Shown here piece by piece: positions 61,894-64,000 of a DNA stretch of 64,000 bases. Source of the stretch: an uncultured Aquimarina sp. (lineage in GTDB: Bacteria; Bacteroidota; Bacteroidia; Flavobacteriales; Flavobacteriaceae); the NCBI RefSeq assembly GCF_947492405.1, contig NZ_CANLMP010000002.1, positions 372,001-436,000 on the forward strand. Direction: 5' to 3'. Position numbers and translations under genes: made by a program. Below the pieces are notes generated by a model. That model worked only from the letters and a program-made list of their open reading frames with translations, had not been told where the DNA came from and ran no database searches. Within the stretch, counting starts at the first letter, position 1. Each line of letters opens with the position of its first letter.

Positions 61894-64000
61894 ATGAGTA
61901 CATTCAACTTTAAAAAGTGGAATCAAATATTAGGATGGGTAGTTTTTACAATAGCCTTATTAGTCTATTACCTAACCGTTGAACCAACTGCCAGTTTTTG
62001 GGACGCCGGCGAGTATATAGCCACCTCTTCTAAATTACAAGTAGGACATCCTCCCGGAGCTCCTTTGTTCCAGATGATTGGTGCTTTTGCTTCGATATTT
62101 GCATCGGATCCAACTAATATAGCATTTGTAGTAAATATGACTTCTGCTTTTGCTAGTGCTTTTGCTATTCTTTTCATGTTTTGGTCTATTACGATTCTAG
62201 TAAAAAAGCTCGTTATAAAAGATGAAGAATTTACACAAGGTAAAGCTTTAGCAACACTAGGAAGTGGATTGGTCGGATCTCTTGCCTTTGCTTTCACTGA
62301 CAGCTTCTGGTTTAATGCTGTAGAAGCGGAGGTTTATGCTATGGCAACTTGTATCTTATCTGTACTTTTCTACCTTGGACTACTTTGGGAAAGAGATATG
62401 CATAATCCTCGAGGAAATCGTTGGCTGATCTTAATTGCTTTCATAGCAGGACTTTCTTTTGGAGTTCACTTTATGGGATTACTTTCGATTCCGGCTATTG
62501 GATTACTTTATTATTTTAAAAATTATAAAGTTACACTTAAAAACTTCATCACTGCTAACATTGTAGTTGTTGCCATACTCTTATTTATTTTCAAATTACT
62601 TTTACCATCAACTTTAAAATTATTTGGATGGTTTGAAGTAAAATTCGTGAATAGTTTAGGGATGCCTTTCAATTCAGGAACTATCTTTTTAGGCCTTATA
62701 ATTGCAACTGCATTCTATTTTATTTTAAAGCAAACACGAAAAAGAGAATATCCTTTAATTAACTCCGCAGTACTTTGCGTATTATTTATTTTCATCGGAT
62801 TCTCATGTTGGATAATGCTACCTATTAGAGCAAATGCAGGAACTGTTATTAATGAAAACAACCCTAATAATGCTCGGGAATTATTAGCATATTATAATCT
62901 GGAACAATACCCAGAAACCCATTTATTTTATGGACCACAATTTACCGAAATATATGCTGGATTAGATGAAGAAAACCCTTATGAAGATGATAAACCTAAA
63001 TACGAGAAAAACCTTAAGACAGGAAAATATGATATCGTAAACGACTGGAAAAATGCCAGACAGAATATCGATGATGCTCAAAAAGCATTTTTACCGAGAA
63101 TGTGGAGTACGGAACATATATCAAACTATATGGATTTTACAGGTCCTATCAAGTTTACTATTAAGCCAGAATATCAGGATGAATCAGAATTATTAGAGGC
63201 TGTAACACAGTTTAGAAGAGAATATGCCGTAGGTAAGCTTGACAATGATGATTATAATAAATTCTTACGTTCTTTTGGAGATTATCTTAATGTAGAAAAA
63301 CCTTCATTTAAGTCAAATATTCAATATTTGATAGAATATCAAATGGGATATATGTACTGGAGATATTTTATGTGGAATTTTGTTGGAAGACAAGATGATA
63401 ACCAAGGAAAATATACAGACCTCGAAGGAAATTGGTTAAGTGGTATTAAGTTTATAGATGAAATGCATTTAGGATCACAAGATAATCTACCTACCGATGT
63501 AACAAAGAACAAAGCTCGTAACACATATTACTTCTTACCTTTATTATTAGGGCTTATAGGTTTTGTATTCCAGATGCAAAGAGACAAAAAGAATTTCTGG
63601 ATTTTATTCGTCTTTTTCTTATTCACTGGTTTAGCGTTAAAAATATATCTTAATGAAAGACCTTTCGAACCTAGAGAGCGAGATTACGCCTTAGTAGGAT
63701 CTTTTTATGTTTTTGCCATTTGGATTGGTTTTGGAGTGTATGCATTATTTGATATTCTCAAAAACTCGTTAAAACCAAAATTATTAGCACCTATAGTAAC
63801 CACAATATGTCTTCTTGCTGTCCCTGTTTTATTAGCTGCACAGAATTGGGATGACCACGATCGTTCTAATAGATATACTGCTCAAGCTATGGCGAAAATG
63901 TATCTACAATCATGCCAGAAAGATGCAATTCTTTTTACTATTGGTGATAATGACACATTTGCCTTGTGGTACGCTCAGGACATAGAAGAATACAGAACAG
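61894..64000 (+). CDS. DUF2723 (GT-C-like) multipass membrane protein, partial
   Basis: The frame is open from the ATG at 61894 to the end of the window (702 codons) without a stop, so the gene continues beyond. The N-terminus (ILGWVVFTIALLVYYLTVEP, then FWDAGEYIATSSKLQVGHPP) is the diagnostic DUF2723 start. About ten helices follow, with WFNAVEAEVYAMATC-like sequence FWFNAVEAEVYA and a periplasmic segment (about 320-520) with YNLEQYPETHLFYGPQFTEIY. The family is predicted to be a GT-C glycosyltransferase related to protein O-mannosyltransferases. Substrate is unknown. Confidence 0.9.
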   Translation, partial: MSTFNFKKWNQILGWVVFTIALLVYYLTVEPTASFWDAGEYIATSSKLQVGHPPGAPLFQMIGAFASIFASDPTNIAFVVNMTSAFASAFAILFMFWSITILVKKLVIKDEEFTQGKALATLGSGLVGSLAFAFTDSFWFNAVEAEVYAMATCILSVLFYLGLLWERDMHNPRGNRWLILIAFIAGLSFGVHFMGLLSIPAIGLLYYFKNYKVTLKNFITANIVVVAILLFIFKLLLPSTLKLFGWFEVKFVNSLGMPFNSGTIFLGLIIATAFYFILKQTRKREYPLINSAVLCVLFIFIGFSCWIMLPIRANAGTVINENNPNNARELLAYYNLEQYPETHLFYGPQFTEIYAGLDEENPYEDDKPKYEKNLKTGKYDIVNDWKNARQNIDDAQKAFLPRMWSTEHISNYMDFTGPIKFTIKPEYQDESELLEAVTQFRREYAVGKLDNDDYNKFLRSFGDYLNVEKPSFKSNIQYLIEYQMGYMYWRYFMWNFVGRQDDNQGKYTDLEGNWLSGIKFIDEMHLGSQDNLPTDVTKNKARNTYYFLPLLLGLIGFVFQMQRDKKNFWILFVFFLFTGLALKIYLNERPFEPRERDYALVGSFYVFAIWIGFGVYALFDILKNSLKPKLLAPIVTTICLLAVPVLLAAQNWDDHDRSNRYTAQAMAKMYLQSCQKDAILFTIGDNDTFALWYAQDIEEYRT

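Noticed and set aside
1..64000. CRISPR arrays, toxin-antitoxin pairs, restriction or other defence systems, prophage
   Set aside because: I saw no regularly spaced repeats, no recognised defence or phage proteins, and no integrase other than the IS3 transposase.

Overview
The window is chromosomal DNA from a member of the Flavobacteriaceae (Bacteroidota), probably a marine, aerobic, Aquimarina-like organism; the genus is inference only. The evidence is low G+C, no recognisable Shine-Dalgarno sites, Bacteroidota-type -7 elements (TAnnTTTG) upstream of many genes, a complete alternative complex III operon, a giant SprA gene (type IX secretion/gliding), flavobacterial-type TonB proteins and a DUF2723 protein.

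Layout. 1-3.3 kb (+ strand): an Nfu-type Fe-S carrier, a dodecin, and two tandem secreted 234-residue paralogues of unknown function. 3.2-11.2 kb (-): tsaB, then a MacAB-like tripartite efflux locus with an ABC ATPase, two permeases, two adaptors and a TolC. 11.4-14.3 kb: a large VIT/VWA/TPR/DUF2135 protein. 14.4-19.7 kb: the cytochrome oxidase assembly and small-subunit cluster (ctaB, two subunit III genes, subunit IV, a cysteine-less SCO-like protein, SCO, DUF420, a CAMC membrane protein). 19.9-22.3 kb: three tandem TonB genes, each with its own terminator. 22.5-33.6 kb: vanZ-like, gcvH, sprA, ruvA, maeB. 33.8-37.4 kb: a lipoprotein trehalase of fungal neutral-trehalase type next to a sodium/sugar symporter. 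37.6-41.8 kb: queG, a cytochrome P450, ruvB and a membrane protein. 42-53.8 kb: actABCDEF followed by cytochrome oxidase subunits II and I. 54-54.5 kb: a SPOR-like protein. 54.5-55.8 kb: a complete IS3-family element. 55.9-60.5 kb: rimP-nusA-infB. 60.7-64 kb: a universal stress protein, tRNA-Gln(UUG), and the start of a DUF2723 gene that runs off the window.

How the parts fit. The act-cox operon and the ctaB/coxIII/SCO cluster together encode a quinol-to-oxygen respiratory branch: ACIII oxidises quinol and passes electrons to an aa3/caa3-type oxidase. CtaB supplies heme precursor, SCO supplies CuA, and the three TonB proteins use the resulting proton-motive force to energise outer-membrane transport. 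SprA forms the type IX secretion channel. The trehalase and symporter probably degrade trehalose outside the cytoplasm and import the glucose.

Most of the window is conserved core genome. I found no clear undescribed defence or mobile system. The best leads are a terminator-like hairpin inside the rimP leader; an IS3 element whose 3' end carries a palindrome oriented to stop transcription arriving from infB, plus a canonical A_AAA_AAG frameshift site; the calcium-loop trehalase lipoprotein; the helix-hairpin-helix tail on ActC; a six-heme ActA; and the tandem secreted paralogues.
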